From Priapulus caudatus (lineage: Eukaryota; Priapulida; Priapulimorpha; Priapulimorphida; Priapulidae): a DNA stretch of 64,000 nt. Of this stretch, positions 1 to 12,099 are shown piece by piece. Positions within the stretch are counted from its first letter, which is position 1. Every line of letters starts with the position of its first letter. Where the stretch lies: NCBI RefSeq assembly GCF_000485595.1, contig NW_014577089.1:290104-354103 (forward strand), written 5' to 3'. A model generated the notes under the pieces. The model was not told the DNA's origin. It worked only from the letters and a program-made list of their open reading frames with translations, and did not search any database. Position numbers and translations under genes: made by a program.

Positions 1-386
1 TACACGGAGTAAGGTAAATGTATTCTTTGATAGATTAAACCAAACGAAATTGGTAAGATGGATGACAGTGCTTACTAGACTAATGACTGTAATCCCCTAA
101 TTACATCAAATTATACATGTATAATTGTATGTTATTTCTCTATTCTATATTTTATAGTGATTATGACTCTACTTCAAATTCAACTGTGTAAATATACACT
201 TCAACTATTATTGCAAACTGTTATGTGATCACAATAAATCTCCAGTTGTCTTATGGTATTATATCTTTCCACTCGCTCCCTCCATCTCTCCCTCTCCCTC
301 CCTCTCTCTGCCTCTCTTCCCTTCCTCTTTTACTATGCCACTCATATACTATAACATGAATTGCAAACAAGAGGTAAATAACTTAC

Positions 387-518
387 AGTTACAAGTAGTG
401 CTATTGCAGGTAATCTGCCTCGTGGAAGAAAACGATTCTGATAACTCTGTGCTCCATTGTTCACCTATGGCAGTAGATGTTTCCGCAATCACTGTGGCCG
501 CTTCAGGGTCACAAAGAT
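387..518 (-). CDS. Tentative downstream exon of the ZDHHC1-like gene
   Basis: A 132-bp open stretch on the minus strand is bounded by a good acceptor (ATTTGCAG just before 518) and a good donor (GTAAGT at 386-381). It enters in phase 1, the phase in which the ZDHHC1 exon ending at 1977 leaves, and reads through about 44 residues rich in Ser, Thr, Glu and Cys (starting DLCDPEAATVIAE). It could be the loop after the third membrane segment. I recognise no homology, and other exons might lie between. The support is splice signals and phase only. Confidence 0.35.
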
Positions 519-559
519 CTGCAAATGATACATGGCTTATCCTAGTATGACAGAATTAA

Positions 560-1970
560 AATCCAATGGCTGCAGCGCGGTCTGTCATCTCCGTCATCAA
601 CAACGGCTGGAAGCTCTACTCATGATCAGCAATGCTAATTAATGCAAATTGGCTTGTGCACTAGCGAGTTAACATGCAACTTAATTGGTGTAGCTTCTCT
701 CCTCATTTATTCGTTTATATTGTAATCATATAGGTATACTATACCTCAATGCCAGAAATAAACCTATTACAATCAACTGTAATACTCAGCTTTCTAGCAT
801 CAACAATATACAGAACCATTGCCTGCACTCTAATATAATATATCTATACAGGGAGGACATTTATTATACCATTTAAAATGATTCCTGTGCATAACTGTGC
901 CAGGTAATGTTTACCCATTATTAAGTTGTTGATCAATTAAGGAACATACTTATTTAAAGGGTGTCAATGGTGCACCATAAAGGCATTTGGCAATTCCTCA
1001 TTAGTATGCACTAACTGCAGTAAAGACAATCAGTGGAAAGAAGCCATTTCATTACACTTTCACTTACCTTTCACCCTGACCACACCACCACCCAGCTAGT
1101 GCCATATCTAAAGCTCATACCTAATGTACTATTAGTATTACTAAACGTTTATTATTACTAAATTCACATAGCTTATTACTCGGAAACACAAAGATCTGGC
1201 CTAAGGATGTCGGACAAGGCATTGCAGACCTGTATCTGTGTGTATGTGATGTGCATATGCATAATACACAGTACACACACACGCACGCACGTACGCACAC
1301 ACACACACACATTCTGCTGCCATTCTGAAATCTGAAAAACCCTGAATACCGAAACGCATCAAGCCCAAGGGTTTAGGATAAGAGATTGCTGACATGTACA
1401 TGTATGTGTATATTTGCATATTATGAGTAATATACAATACATATATTGTGTTATCGTTCATAAATCCGAAAAACTCCAAATTCTGACACAGATCTGGTCT
1501 GAGGGTTTATGATAAGGAATTGTGAACCTGTAAATGTAATTTGACAAAGTTTACTTGCAATCACATTTGTGCTTGTATTACAGAACACCAGTAGATTACC
1601 TACTTCTCTGGCCAATGTTTTTTTGTAGGAACGCATCACAAATCTCCGGAGTATTTAGCGGGACATAAGTGAAAACATGTCAAAAGTTTGTTCGAAAAAA
1701 AAATTCCCTGTTCAAATGAACACTTCTTTTTATTGAAGTGAAATTTCTTTTATTCGAATGAACTTTGTGATATATTATTTCAATCATATCACTTAAAAAA
1801 ACCTCCTTGCCAATCACACAAAACGTAAGTCAATGGAAAAACGTGAATCTCATTACATATGCTTTTCATGAAACTCATGCCTTCCATGATGTTGGGTATT
1901 AATGTACAGCTAACCATTGTAAAACGAACAAAACCCTAGAACTGTTCTACAGCCGAATGGGAACTGCATC
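560..1970. other. Intron with CA-type microsatellite; no gene seen
   Basis: AT-rich DNA between the tentative exon and the exon at 1977-2095. It holds a short CA/CG-alternating tract near 1275-1310. The short open frames over it come from the repeat and carry no recognisable motif. I looked here for the missing fourth membrane segment of the ZDHHC1-like protein and found none. Confidence 0.5.
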
Positions 1971-1976
1971 ACCTAC

Positions 1977-4900
1977 CTCTGTAAGGCTGAAGGATGCGCC
2001 ACTTATTGACAAAGTAGCCTATAAAGAGCACCAGGCACACGGCGAGAATGACGAGGCCGCCGACAAATGCCGTCGCGACGCACGTGATGAACAGGCTGAA
2101 AATACACAACATGTACACGTGTACATGAATGCTCGCATGCTGTCACATGCCATATATGTGCACGGTAGAATATTGAGAGATTGCGAGTATTTCTATTTTT
2201 GTATGAAAACCAGGATTTAACGCAAGGGATGTGTTTTCGTGATGAGTTTTGTAATTCATTGCAACTTTTTTGATAATAAACAATATTAATCATATATTAG
2301 ATTATTAAAGATAGGATTCACTGAACTGGAGAAGCTAGCCCTAACTCTTGGTCACTCCTGGACATTCTGGCCGTGGCGATATCACTGCGATGTCAACAAC
2401 AATATGTCACCACTCAATCCTGATCATGTCATTTAACTACCTTTCACTAGACCTTAATTTTCAATTACAACCGGCCACGTGCTATGCCCAAACCGAGATT
2501 ACAACTTACACAAACTTAGAACTTTTCATACAGCATTGAGTGATTTCGCAAAGAGGAGATATTTCAATTTAAAGCAGTGAATGGTTACCACCGGAGTAGG
2601 AGCTGTCAGTACGTATATATAACTACTAAGGGCAGTTGTCGCCAACTACATGTATCCCCCATGATCTAGTATGAATGAAATATCTCTGTAAGGACGTAGA
2701 AGGTAGGTAAAGTTAAATAAGTCACAAAGACAAGACACTGCCTGAGATGTGCAAGTATGTTAAAATTGGTTGCCTTAGGGGTTTTGGTACGCGACACACC
2801 TTCTCCCCAAGATGTGTAAGTATACGAAGTTTGCTCGCGCTAGATCAATTAGGGGCCGAGTTATAGAGCAGAAGGAAAATATGATAAAGGTCAAGGTCAA
2901 GGTCAAGGTCAAATAAAGGTTGCAGTGACATGGTTTCAGTACGCGACACACCTTCTCCCCAAGAAGTGTAAGTATACCAAGTTTGGTCACGCTAGGTCAA
3001 TTAGGGGCCGAGTTATAGAGCGGAAGGGAAATATAATGAAGGTCAAGGTCAATGTCAAATAAAGGTTGCAGTGACCTGGTTTCGGTACAAAACAACCAAC
3101 CCTCAGAATTAATTTCTGCTCAGTCATGTGTCGACGTGAGCTATTGTAATATGCATGGTGTCAGTTGGCAGCCACACACACGCACGTCATCATGGTGGTG
3201 ATTCGGTTGATTAAAATAGTCAGCAACCGGAAAACCATGTAAATATGGGGCGAATAGATCTTAGGTGTTCAACAAACCTATCCGCAAGGCGGCGTTTTGT
3301 TTCGCCAATATAGTAAATTTGGCATTTAACGCATTTAATGGCGTAGATGAGGTTCGTCGACACGCATATAAATGAATCCCGTACTATAAATTTGCCCCGA
3401 GGTCCTTGAACCACAGACCTATTCGTGATAAAATTGCAAGTACTGCATCGTTTCCGTCAACATGGGTATGAGCCAGGTTGGCTTACGGGGTTGTCAGAGT
3501 TGTAAACGGTGCTTATATTGAAACAAGAGTGTCGCGGAGGTTGGTATCACGTCTGTAAGAGCATAAAAGTGGGTTTGAAAAGATGTTTAAGCAGTGATTG
3601 GATCGTTTTGAAGAATTTTATAATTATCAATTAACAAACTTTTGATGTGCAGGATTGAAGGGTGATGAGTTAAAACCAATGGACATCTGTCTGATGTCTT
3701 ATTCACGCCGTCTTTTCTAGGGGTTATTAACGACGCCCGATTTAAGGGATGTATCTTTTTTAATTTCTTAGATAGATCAGATTGATTATAGCCACGGCGT
3801 GTAAAGTATTCAATCATAGTTAATGTATGCATTCAATCATAGTTACGAGAGAATGAACGTAAAATTAAAGACTGTGACGCCGAAATATTCTCGTCACTGC
3901 AATCTCTAAAAAGAACTTGTAAATCGAATATGTCGATTTTCCATCAAATTCGTCGAAGAATTCACTTTGCTAATAGTGATTGGTATGATCATTTAAACAA
4001 GAAGAAACATGCCAAACTCGATAAACTTTTATCGTCTAGACAAGAGCCTCAGAATCCAAATTATCACAACAAAAAGCTCGTCGTATGTGTTCCACCTGAA
4101 CTCCCACTGGATGAATCTGAACGTGTCGTCTTAAGTAAAGGTTTGAATTTTGTTCCAATCAAACCTCAAATAGATCAGTACAATACCATGCGAGATGTGG
4201 AGAGTTTCTTCCGCCGGCTTCGCCTTAGAGCTCATTTTATGAAGTCGAACGCTGCTGATGATGAGCTTGTTGACCAGAAATGTGACAATCCTTTCCGCAA
4301 GTACAAGACCCCTTCTACTTGGACCCCGCAAACAGGTCGCTTCGCAGCTCTAGATTATTACATCTCGAAGAGCCGTCAAGAAGTTGCCAAATACTTCTCT
4401 TATCCACGCAGAGCTCGATCGTCTAACCTTACCACCACGGAACTTGCAGCGATCCGATCCCTTCGAAATCGTCAGGACATCGTAATTAAACCTGCTGATA
4501 AAGGGGGAGCTGTTGTTGTCTGGAGCCGAGGTCTCTACATTCGGGAAGGTGATAAACAACTTTCGGATAAAAATTTTTATTCCAAACTTGCCTGTGATTC
4601 AAACACTCCTGAAATTCAAATTCTTGTCAAAAACCTAATTACATCATTGATTAGTAATAACGATCTTCCAAAAGAGGCTTCTAATCTTCTTGTTGAAACA
4701 CCTAAAGCGACCAGATTTTACATGCTCCCAAAAATACATAAGCCTGATACACCAGGACGTCCTATAGTTTCTAACTGCAGTTTCCCTACTATCTGCGGCG
4801 GCGGCGGCTGGACAGACATGAAACAACCATAGTATCCCCGCCGACTTCGTCGCGGGGGATACAATTATACACCACCATCATACGCCCCGGGACCATATTG

Positions 4901-5169
4901 TCGGGGGTATCATATATATTCATTGCGCTATAAACTTGTATGTTATTGACAATTTATCTATATTCCTATTGATGTGTTTACTGGTAAAGATAAATTAGTA
5001 AAGGACCTTACTTAGTGATAAATGTACTATTGTAGTATTTCTACAACGAGAGAAGAATATATATAAAGAGAAGGAGAAAAAGGGAGGCAGCCAGAGAGAG
5101 GCTAGGGAGCACCAGTCGGTGAGAGAGAGAGGGGGTAAAAAAGAGAGAGCGAGAGAGGGGAGAGAGAGA

Positions 5170-5205
<36 letters not shown>

Positions 5206-6596
5206 GAGACACAGAGAGAAAGAGGCAGAGAGAGCATGAGAGAGGTGTGAGAGAGTGGGTGGAAGAAGGGGAGGAAGGTATGGAGGGAGTGGTAGGAACA
5301 GAGAGAGGAAGGGGTAGTAGGGAGGGGCGATTTGTTTCTTCACTTTCATTTCCTTTTGGATCACATATATGTCATGACAACCACCATTCATCCAAACACA
5401 ACTCCTGACAGCAATCTTCTATTGCACACTCACTGCTCAGGATGGTTGTTGCAAGTGTAGCCATGGAACAAACTAGATACTACGCCTGCAGTGTTAGGTT
5501 CGCACATTCTCAACACTACTGATAACACTGCAGCACTTGGCTGCTAATGCAATTTTACTGAAATGCGTAAATCTGCACTCTCTGCAGAAGGTGCATTACG
5601 CCGAGTATTCACGTAAAACACCACCAGTGCACTCTACTACAACGTCTCACAACGTACTAGTATCGCATAACCATATCTGATTGCAAACAGCTGTTGGCAA
5701 TCGACCGAACGCTTGCAATACAGACGGACTTAAATATTACTCTCTACTAGCTGCGAACGACACATGAACTATCACTGCATCCAATTAATTGCCTTGATTC
5801 CTTCATTTCGATTTCTCAAAAAATATCACCCTCTTATGATACTTCAGTGAACTGATTATCAATTACAAATGAACCGTGATAGAGGAAATGACAATGAACA
5901 AATTTATCAAGCGATTGCACACAACTGATCTGGCCAAAATCGCGTACAGATGCAAACCTTTATAAAGGGACAATGACACATGATATGGACATAATGATGC
6001 CTCACTTTACACCAGCTGTAATTGTAACTGTATTAAAGGAATATCCAAAATAGACTGAGATTCAATTAACTCTGTCCTAACAGAAAGAATTCATATCAAT
6101 GACGAAATATTTTGTAACATTGCTAACTCTCAGAACATAATAATAACAGAGCCCTTCTTCTTACTCATTAATTCTGTCTGCACAGTCGATTTTATCACTG
6201 TGATCACCTTTAGACTTGCCCAGTGCAGAAATAGCGATTTCCAGTTGTACAACAAAGTCAACCATTGTCAACCAAAGTCAATGTACCATTGTATGACCAA
6301 TTTAAACTAAAAATCTGTATATTGCAATAGTTAGTGCTAATAGTAGTGTAATTGTTAGATTCAAGGCATAGCAAAACAAGGACCACAATGTAAATAAGTG
6401 TGCTAGTCATGCTTTTTGTGTATATATCCTTGGTAATTATCCAATTTTATGAATTCAAAATTTTATTGTAGAATGTATTGTATATGATGGATAATTGTCT
6501 AAATAAATAAATAAATAAAAAATAAAATAAAAACAGCAATGTTACCCTGAATGTGATGCAAAACTTGATATTGTGTAAAACAAAATTCAAACATAT

Positions 6597-6627
<31 letters not shown>

Positions 6628-9600
6628 CACACACATATACGTACTTAAGCATGCACATTGTTTGTCTGGCCACAAGATTCTTGGCCCAGTCTAGATCCAA
6701 TTTTAAGAAAGAGAATCTTCGACCAGGAATATTGTGTTACAGGTATTTACTTTTTATTCTAAAAACTCTAAACAAAACAGTTGATTATAAGTAAGGGGTA
6801 AATGTCTCACCTGTAATTCCTTCCACCAACACAATTGTTCAACCACTTGCAATGGTGATCAAACTTATAGACACATTTGTTGCACGCTGAACAGTGTTTT
6901 GACCCCTTGTGGCTGGAATCAAACAAGTCAAAGTCAAATTGAACTGCAAGTCAAAAACATTTACTCTTTATATATGTTCAAGTGATGAATAACTGAGGGC
7001 CCACCACGACTTATTAAGTAGTAAATTCATAAACAGATGGATGGTTATCAATGATGTTTATCATAAAACTTGCATGGCTCCTCATTGGTTTTTAGTGTAT
7101 TATAATTTTCTTAACAGACCATAGTATACTGCCAGGAAATCTTTATCCATATATTTATTCTGATCTGATTACCCAGCACCACAGAAGATATTATCATCAC
7201 TAGGTTATGCTGCCACATAACACGCAGTGACAAAGACGACACATCTTTATCTGATTTCCCAAATTGTAATAAAAGCACTAAATTTGGCACAACTGTACAA
7301 GGAAATGTGCTAAATAAAATAAGTGGTGGACCTATACTATTTCGTAATTAGTTGAATGCAACATGTTTCATCCGTTATAGGACGAGGAACGAAAATATGC
7401 GGGGAAGTGTGGAACACGTTTAAGTCACTAACGCTGAGAGGGTCTATGTCCCCCTGGATACGGTCCGGTATACCGGAACGTACTCTGGTACTATCTAATA
7501 TGCCGGACCGTATACTGCCTCGCATACTCCACTAACGAGTCTAGGGAGTCGCTTACGCCTACTCCCTAACCCTAACCATATCAGATAGTTACCAGGGTAC
7601 GTTCCGGCAGTACCCTGGGGGGACATAGACCCTATGAGCGTCACTAACAGAAGAAAGAATTAAAGCGTGCAACACCACCAGCCTAACTTCAGCTTGCAAC
7701 ACTGTAAACTATCGTGTAGAGCTTCACACTTGTAAATGGAGCTACGTAACACGCTGTTAACACAGGGAGCAAGATCAATGGAATACGTCCTTCGAACGCA
7801 GGCATTGATGTTATACTAGGACTGTAAATGTCACGTATCAGTGTGGGCACACAAAGGGCCAAGCACAAATTTTATGCTCAACAAGTCCACTGAAATGGGA
7901 ATAGCACTATTAGCAGCCAACAGAAAACGAGTAGCACCCGCACTGGACAGCACTGCCAGAGACATCACTGGTTTGTCCAGAGCATATTCATTGCAGGCCT
8001 AAGAAAGCATGTTATGTGGGAGTTTATACAAATGTATGATGAACGAGTTCGGATGCATTGAATCGTGTGTCAAGGAGGCAGTGCATAATAGGGAAACCTC
8101 TGAAAGAGTGATTTCTATATAGATGAACACGAATGTCAGCACGTGTTTCTTAAGGATAGACTCAGGGTTGTTGGGGGAAATTTGGTCAAAATTTTAACAC
8201 CCATTTTATTTGATAGATGGTGCCTCTGGGCAGCTATGTAGGTATAGATAATTATGTATATGGTATCCCAAACAGTTATAATTTAATATTCGTTTGTTTA
8301 GTACAAAATTGTGAAATTTGTTTAAATCACATGTTAACTACATTACTTATAATGCAATCAGCAAACAAATATAGTGTTTTCTTTCCAGGAACTATTTGCG
8401 CTAGTGTAGGCCTACTGTTCGCGTTCTCGGTCATTTTGCTTACCAGCAATTTATGTGTATCTATACGCCAAAACTTTCTCCGAGAATGTTTTCAAAATGC
8501 TCTACCTCGGAGCACATTTCTGGCTTAATAAGAACATTTTGTGATGTTTTCTTACTGCAAGTATGCTCGCAGTAGGTGTATTTATGCATTTTCTTGCGAG
8601 GATTAGCCACTTTAAATACACAACTTCTAATTATGTTGTCAGCGTAGGCTATCGACGTGTGTAGATGGTGTTTGATTGGATATGATGAGTAGTTATGTTG
8701 TATTGCCCTTTTGAGAGGTACATGTCCATAACCCTGAGTCTATCCTTAAATGTTGGCACACAGCATTTGTTGTTCTCGAATTTTATGATACAACTTTGTG
8801 AATAGTCTGTGAGTATTTTAATATAATTTTGTCCACGTAATGTGATAGTATCTGCATCATATACGTAATTTCAATTTGAATATGCGCTGGTACATCCAAG
8901 TCTAATAGTTGTTTTATTTTTGCCTTGTTCTGATGAAGGGAAATTAGAGGTAAACACAAATTTCAAGACTGGAGCAAACATAAAATTATGTTTCATGGCA
9001 CGTGACCTGCTCTCAGTGAAAAAAATACACGGGGGCTCGGGGCGATTTAGCCCCCGAAATGCCAAAAAGAGCCCCGGAAATGACAAATAGAGCCCTTGTA
9101 AATTTGCATAGAGTTCAATGCAAACCAAATTTTAGAGTGCTATTTTCATGCACGCGAGCTTGAAAAGTAGCCCCCGAAAAATAAATTATATTTTTTTCCC
9201 TGCCTGCTCTGCACCGATTATGTAGTAGTATTTTTATAGTCATATAACAAATATATCACAATCCAGTTCGACTTAACTCTACAATAGTCCGACACTCTAT
9301 AGGCCCTACAAATTGTAAACAAGTTGCAGTGCCAACTGCGAAAGACAATAATTTGGGGTTCAGTAGATCTCGTAGTACAGGATCTTATAATCAAGTTGTT
9401 TTTTTAACATTCTGGGTGTTTTACCACACTAATGTTTTATCACTATCAGTTCTGATATCCTGTCTTTATTAATTGGTTCAAATGTTCTTTTTCTGCACAT
9501 TGTGGCACAAATGGTGGCAAGAAACAGTGTTTACGCTAGGTGGCAGCATAGCTCAGTGGACAACATTGCTTTTCAGCAGAATGTGTTGGTTTTTATTCAT

Positions 9601-10964
9601 TGGTATTTTCTACAGCCAGATATAACAAAAATATACACAGCACCCAGTCCCGTATACTCACATGTACACTCACACACACAGACACGCACAGATGCATGCA
9701 CATATTACTGAAAGCTTTGCCAGCAAGCTAGAAATAGCTAAAAAATACAGTGCTCAGTATGTGCCACATCAAATAGATTAACTGTCTGGCTTTACACACA
9801 AAGTCCGAGTGAGTATCAGGAAAATATATTCTGATTGCCAATTTCGAAGCACTACGTAAATACTTGGTAATTCGGATTTTCCGAATTCTAGACGTGTCTG
9901 CATCAAACCGGACTTAAGAGTCAGACATGACACATTGATTCATTACTTCATTTTATGCCGATTTTGAAAAGGCAGAAACTCACGCATAGTAGTGCACCAG
10001 GCCAAAAAAATCAATGATTCTATGTACTCACACATCTACTTCACATAAGTAGCAACGGTTATTCTCGATGACATGCTTGTGCTTTGTACGATCGAACTTG
10101 GGCATGGGCTTGTTCGGGCTGCGTCGTCTCAAGTTGGGATCAGCTGGGTTGAGGCTACAACTCAGTATAGTGACTATGATATGTGATGCAAAGAGGAAGC
10201 CATTAATCTGAAGCAGCAAATATTAAGGATAGTCCCTGGTACACATGATCATACATATATGATTACCATAACGTTTTAATTCATGGGTTCATGCTCCGTA
10301 GTTAAATGTCTAATTAGACTCTAACAAACCAATGATACAGCTATACTATTGCTTAAAAATACTCATTAAGCCTATTGCTTACGATCTCATAAAAACAAAT
10401 TGCAGACACTACCCTATAAAGTTTAGCAACAGTCTATTTTTTTTATTCATGAAAATATCTAATATTTTTGCCTGTAATTATGGTAAGAAGAAAAAGGCGG
10501 GAAAATCACAGATGATATTGGTCAATTTAATAAAGACACTTTAACAGGTCAACAGCTGTGGGCAAGGCAAGAGACAGATAACACGCCTCTGATAATAAAC
10601 AACAGTCTCATCTTATTTATACTTATTGTAATGAAACTAGAAGGTACATGATGATAGCCCATGTTAATAGCAAGTTCTTAGGGTAAATTTTTTGCTGAAC
10701 TATATATCGGAAGTAGATGAGTAGTATGTAATTGTAAGATAATTCATAATTAAGCTCTCAGAGAAATTTGCTAACATACATTCAATGAAAGGATACAATG
10801 TAACCAGCTGGCTGCCATTCAACTGCAAGTGTGGGAACCATGATTCCAAAGTACACGACACCAAAGTAGGCAATGAAGCACCACGCAGTAATCTGGAGGG
10901 GATGTGGAGGCCATGACCATCCAGTCTTGCGACTAAACTGCCGATGAATGTCTTCATCAGGCAT
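1977..10964 (-). CDS. ZDHHC1: ZDHHC1-like palmitoyltransferase, four exons (3' part missing)
   Basis: Protein S-acyltransferase of the DHHC family, which attaches palmitate to cysteines of membrane-associated proteins in endomembranes. Exons in transcript order are 10964-10797, 10207-10032, 6912-6811 and 2095-1977; phases agree at every junction (0, 2, 2, then 1 out), giving about 188 residues. Exon 1 has [10 protein letters not shown] and a first membrane segment. Exon 2 has a second membrane segment, then NPADPN and a CYLC zinc-ligand pair. Exon 3 carries the cysteine-rich core [19 protein letters not shown] with the catalytic DHHC at about residues 133-136, then [10 protein letters not shown]. 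Exon 4 is a third membrane segment ending in [12 protein letters not shown]. Order and spacing match human ZDHHC1 (ZDHHC11 is the close paralogue). The start at 10964 directly follows a possible acceptor (TTTCGCAG), so an upstream exon is possible. The fourth membrane segment and tail are not seen and probably lie left of the window. Confidence 0.87.
3230..3840 (-). pseudogene. Penelope-like element, C-terminal fragment with GIY-YIG domain
   Basis: Minus-strand remnant of a Penelope-like retroelement polyprotein. From 3835 down it reads [10 protein letters not shown] and a region ending KILQNDP, typical of the stretch after the reverse transcriptase. It then shifts frame and has in-frame stops around 3590-3420. 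Finally it continues with [10 protein letters not shown] and the GIY-YIG nuclease core [17 protein letters not shown], about 3400-3250. The catalytic Y-Y-I-G and following R are visible. The upstream RT domain is missing, and the element is dead by frameshift and truncation. It abuts, in opposite orientation, another fragment starting near 3850. Confidence 0.8.
3930..4785 (+). pseudogene. Penelope-like element, N-terminal and partial RT fragment
   Basis: An intact open frame of about 285 residues (it stays open upstream to about 3850, so the start is uncertain) encodes the amino-terminal part of a Penelope-like reverse transcriptase. Recognisable blocks are [37 protein letters not shown] and [19 protein letters not shown], the first conserved RT blocks. 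The coding stops being element-like after CSFPT near 4785, where it runs into the GC-rich end of another repeat. The catalytic aspartates of the palm and the GIY-YIG nuclease are absent, so this copy cannot be active. It is divergent from the C-terminal fragment at 3230-3840. Confidence 0.8.
5061..5330 (+). repeat. GA-rich microsatellite / purine tract
   Basis: Almost pure purine on the plus strand with long (GA)n runs around 5120-5215. Ser/Leu-rich or Arg/Glu-rich open frames on either strand are products of the repeat. Confidence 0.9.
5400..6810. other. Intron of the ZDHHC1-like gene, nothing distinctive
   Basis: AT-rich intron between the Penelope remnant and the DHHC exon. It holds a (CGCA)n tract at about 6597-6632 and short AAATA runs. 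I see no coding signal. Confidence 0.5.
7433..7639. mobile_element. MITE family T (9-bp TSD), copy 1
   Basis: A 207-bp inverted-repeat element starting GCTGAGAGGGTCTATGTCC and ending GGACATAGACCCTATGAGC. It is flanked by a perfect 9-bp duplication GTCACTAAC (7424-7432 and 7640-7648). The centre contains CCCTAACCCTAACC, a telomere-like motif. It sits in a ZDHHC1-like intron. Related copies are at 11757-11879 (partial) and 28847-29129. A 9-bp duplication fits Mutator-like non-autonomous elements; the family name is inference. Confidence 0.85.
7650..10030. other. ZDHHC1-like intron, mostly without recognisable content
   Basis: AT-rich intron between the exons at 6811-6912 and 10032-10207. Apart from the repeat at about 9001-9195 I see only a short CA tract near 9668-9690. 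A 103-codon plus-strand frame at 8217-8525 has no recognisable family and poor coding character, so I do not call it a gene. Confidence 0.45.
9001..9195. repeat. Dispersed repeat with alternating 'gcccccgaaa' blocks, copy 1
   Basis: Begins with a short AT tract and ACACGGGGGCTCGGGG, then has repeated AGCCCCCGAAA / AGCCCCGGAAA blocks at intervals, ending near AGCCCCCGAAAAATAAAT. A structurally similar segment with GCTCCCGTGA blocks is at 40966-41110. Both look like degenerate members of one dispersed non-coding family; origin unknown. Confidence 0.5.
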
Positions 10965-11117
10965 CTGCGAAATACAGCGTAAAGACTCTCATTAGTCTCT
11001 GGTAGTTCGAAGTAACGATTTATACATTTTCACTGCTTCGACAACAGCAACGAGCCAACAACAGTAACATTAATATGAAACTGTAGTTTACAAAAACTTT
11101 AGCTGTACGGAAAGAAG

Positions 11118-11214
11118 ATGAGCGTAAACGGCAAACAATTTCAGATAATTTTTGGGCCTTCAGGTCGATCAGTACTTGAACCACCCAAATCTAACAATGT
11201 GACTGATAATAAAG
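11118..11214 (+). CDS. Tentative first coding exon of a divergent gene (Jupiter/HN1-like motif)
   Basis: An open frame from ATG 11118 reads about 33 residues including FGPSGRSVLEPPKSN and meets a strong donor (AAAG|GTGAGT at 11215); a second possible donor is near 11321. The RSVLEPP motif vaguely resembles the RVLxPPGG motif of Jupiter/HN1 microtubule-associated proteins. It starts about 150 bp from the first ZDHHC1-like exon on the other strand, an arrangement that would fit a shared promoter. I found no downstream exons, so this is weak. Confidence 0.22.
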
Positions 11215-11756
11215 GTGAGTCAGTTGGTAATAGTGATGTTCCCTCGTACTGGTGCCAGCACTCTGCACCCAGATCTCTGCCACATGGAAAGCTACATAAG
11301 TCAGCCAACACGGATCACACAGGTAAACATTATCATGTTCCTGCGTAATCTGGAGTCAAGATTCTGGATGAGGACAGCTTTCTTCTAGGTACATAAGTAA
11401 TCTCCATCCAAATTCGCAAACACGCAGACAACATGAACAGGGATTGTGGGGCATACACACTGCCATATATATATATATAGCATCAATGCTGTTACACATC
11501 CTTAAATTAATGAATTGTTTATTTATTTTATGTTGGTTTTACGTTTACCATCCCACAACTATTACAGATACGATATTGTAACCCTGCAGTATCTTTCGGC
11601 CCAAATCGAGGCAACTCCAGCTCGAGGTGGCTGTAAAATGGGTTTAGCATGTTACCAGGGACATGCATCTGCATGCAGCAATAGAATTGCGTACCATATA
11701 CATAATGCCATATAGCTCTAGCCGTGTGGCCCCTTCGCTCCACGTAGTTTCTGCAC

Positions 11757-11879
11757 GGCGTAGGCGGCTCCCTAGACTCGTTAGTGGAGTAGGCGAGGTA
11801 CGGTCCGGCATATTAGATAGTAGTATTTAGTACCAGGGTACGTTCCGGCAGTACCCTGGGGGACATAGACCCTATCAGC
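11757..11879. mobile_element. MITE family T, truncated copy 2
   Basis: About 123 bp matching one half of the 9-bp-TSD family: GACTCGTTAGTGGAGTAGGCG, then ACCAGGGTACGTTCCGGCAG and the end GGGGGACATAGACCCTATCAGC. The left end is missing and no target duplication is seen. Confidence 0.7.
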
Positions 11880-11888
11880 CTTACTTAA

Positions 11889-12051
11889 GGCCCCCGCACA
11901 CGGTGCGCCGTTAGCGCATGCGAGCAAAATATCTATCACGTTTGATTTTATTGGCTCAGCGCCGAATGTGCACCGTTTGCGTGCGCATTCGGTGCGCGCG
12001 TTTAGCACAGCGCCATTGGCGCTCACCGAATATGCACCGTGTGCGGGAGCC
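11889..12051. mobile_element. Short GC-rich inverted-repeat element
   Basis: Starts GGCCCCCGCACACGGTGCG and ends CGCACCGTGTGCGG-like (ATGCACCGTGTGCGGGAGCC), with further internal symmetry. It is about 160 bp and non-coding, consistent with a MITE. It directly follows the truncated family-T copy. Confidence 0.6.
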
Positions 12052-12099
12052 GTGAAAATGTAAAGAGGACGTATCATCTGAAAATCCCTAACGGCGCTA

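Larger units (their letters stand above)
2620..4862 (-). mobile_element. Modular tandem-repeat element (HINE/pearl-like), copy A, interrupted
   Basis: Reverse-complement copy of a family also found at 29.7 and 32.6 kb. Its tail (GGGCAGTTGTCGCCAACTAC side) is at 2620-2665, degenerate array units lie at 2770-3100, and the head, a GC-rich palindrome (GTATCCCC..GCGGGGGATAC), is at 4831-4862 next to a GCGGCGGCGGC tract. The middle is replaced by Penelope-like fragments (about 3105-4790), so the element was probably split by a later insertion. The whole lies inside the long ZDHHC1-like intron (6810-2096). A terminal hairpin with an internal array of unit repeats resembles non-autonomous Helitron-like (HINE) elements; that assignment is inference. 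Confidence 0.6.

Noticed and set aside
4995-5408. Ser/Leu-rich and Arg/Glu-rich open frames
   Set aside because: They follow from the (GA)n tract.
8217-8528. 103-codon plus-strand frame with hydrophobic stretches
   Set aside because: No recognisable family, AT-rich intron composition, no splice context or duplicate.
9540-9600. Sequence TAGCTCAGTGG resembling a tRNA A box (possible SINE or tRNA)
   Set aside because: No matching B box or cloverleaf could be formed downstream.
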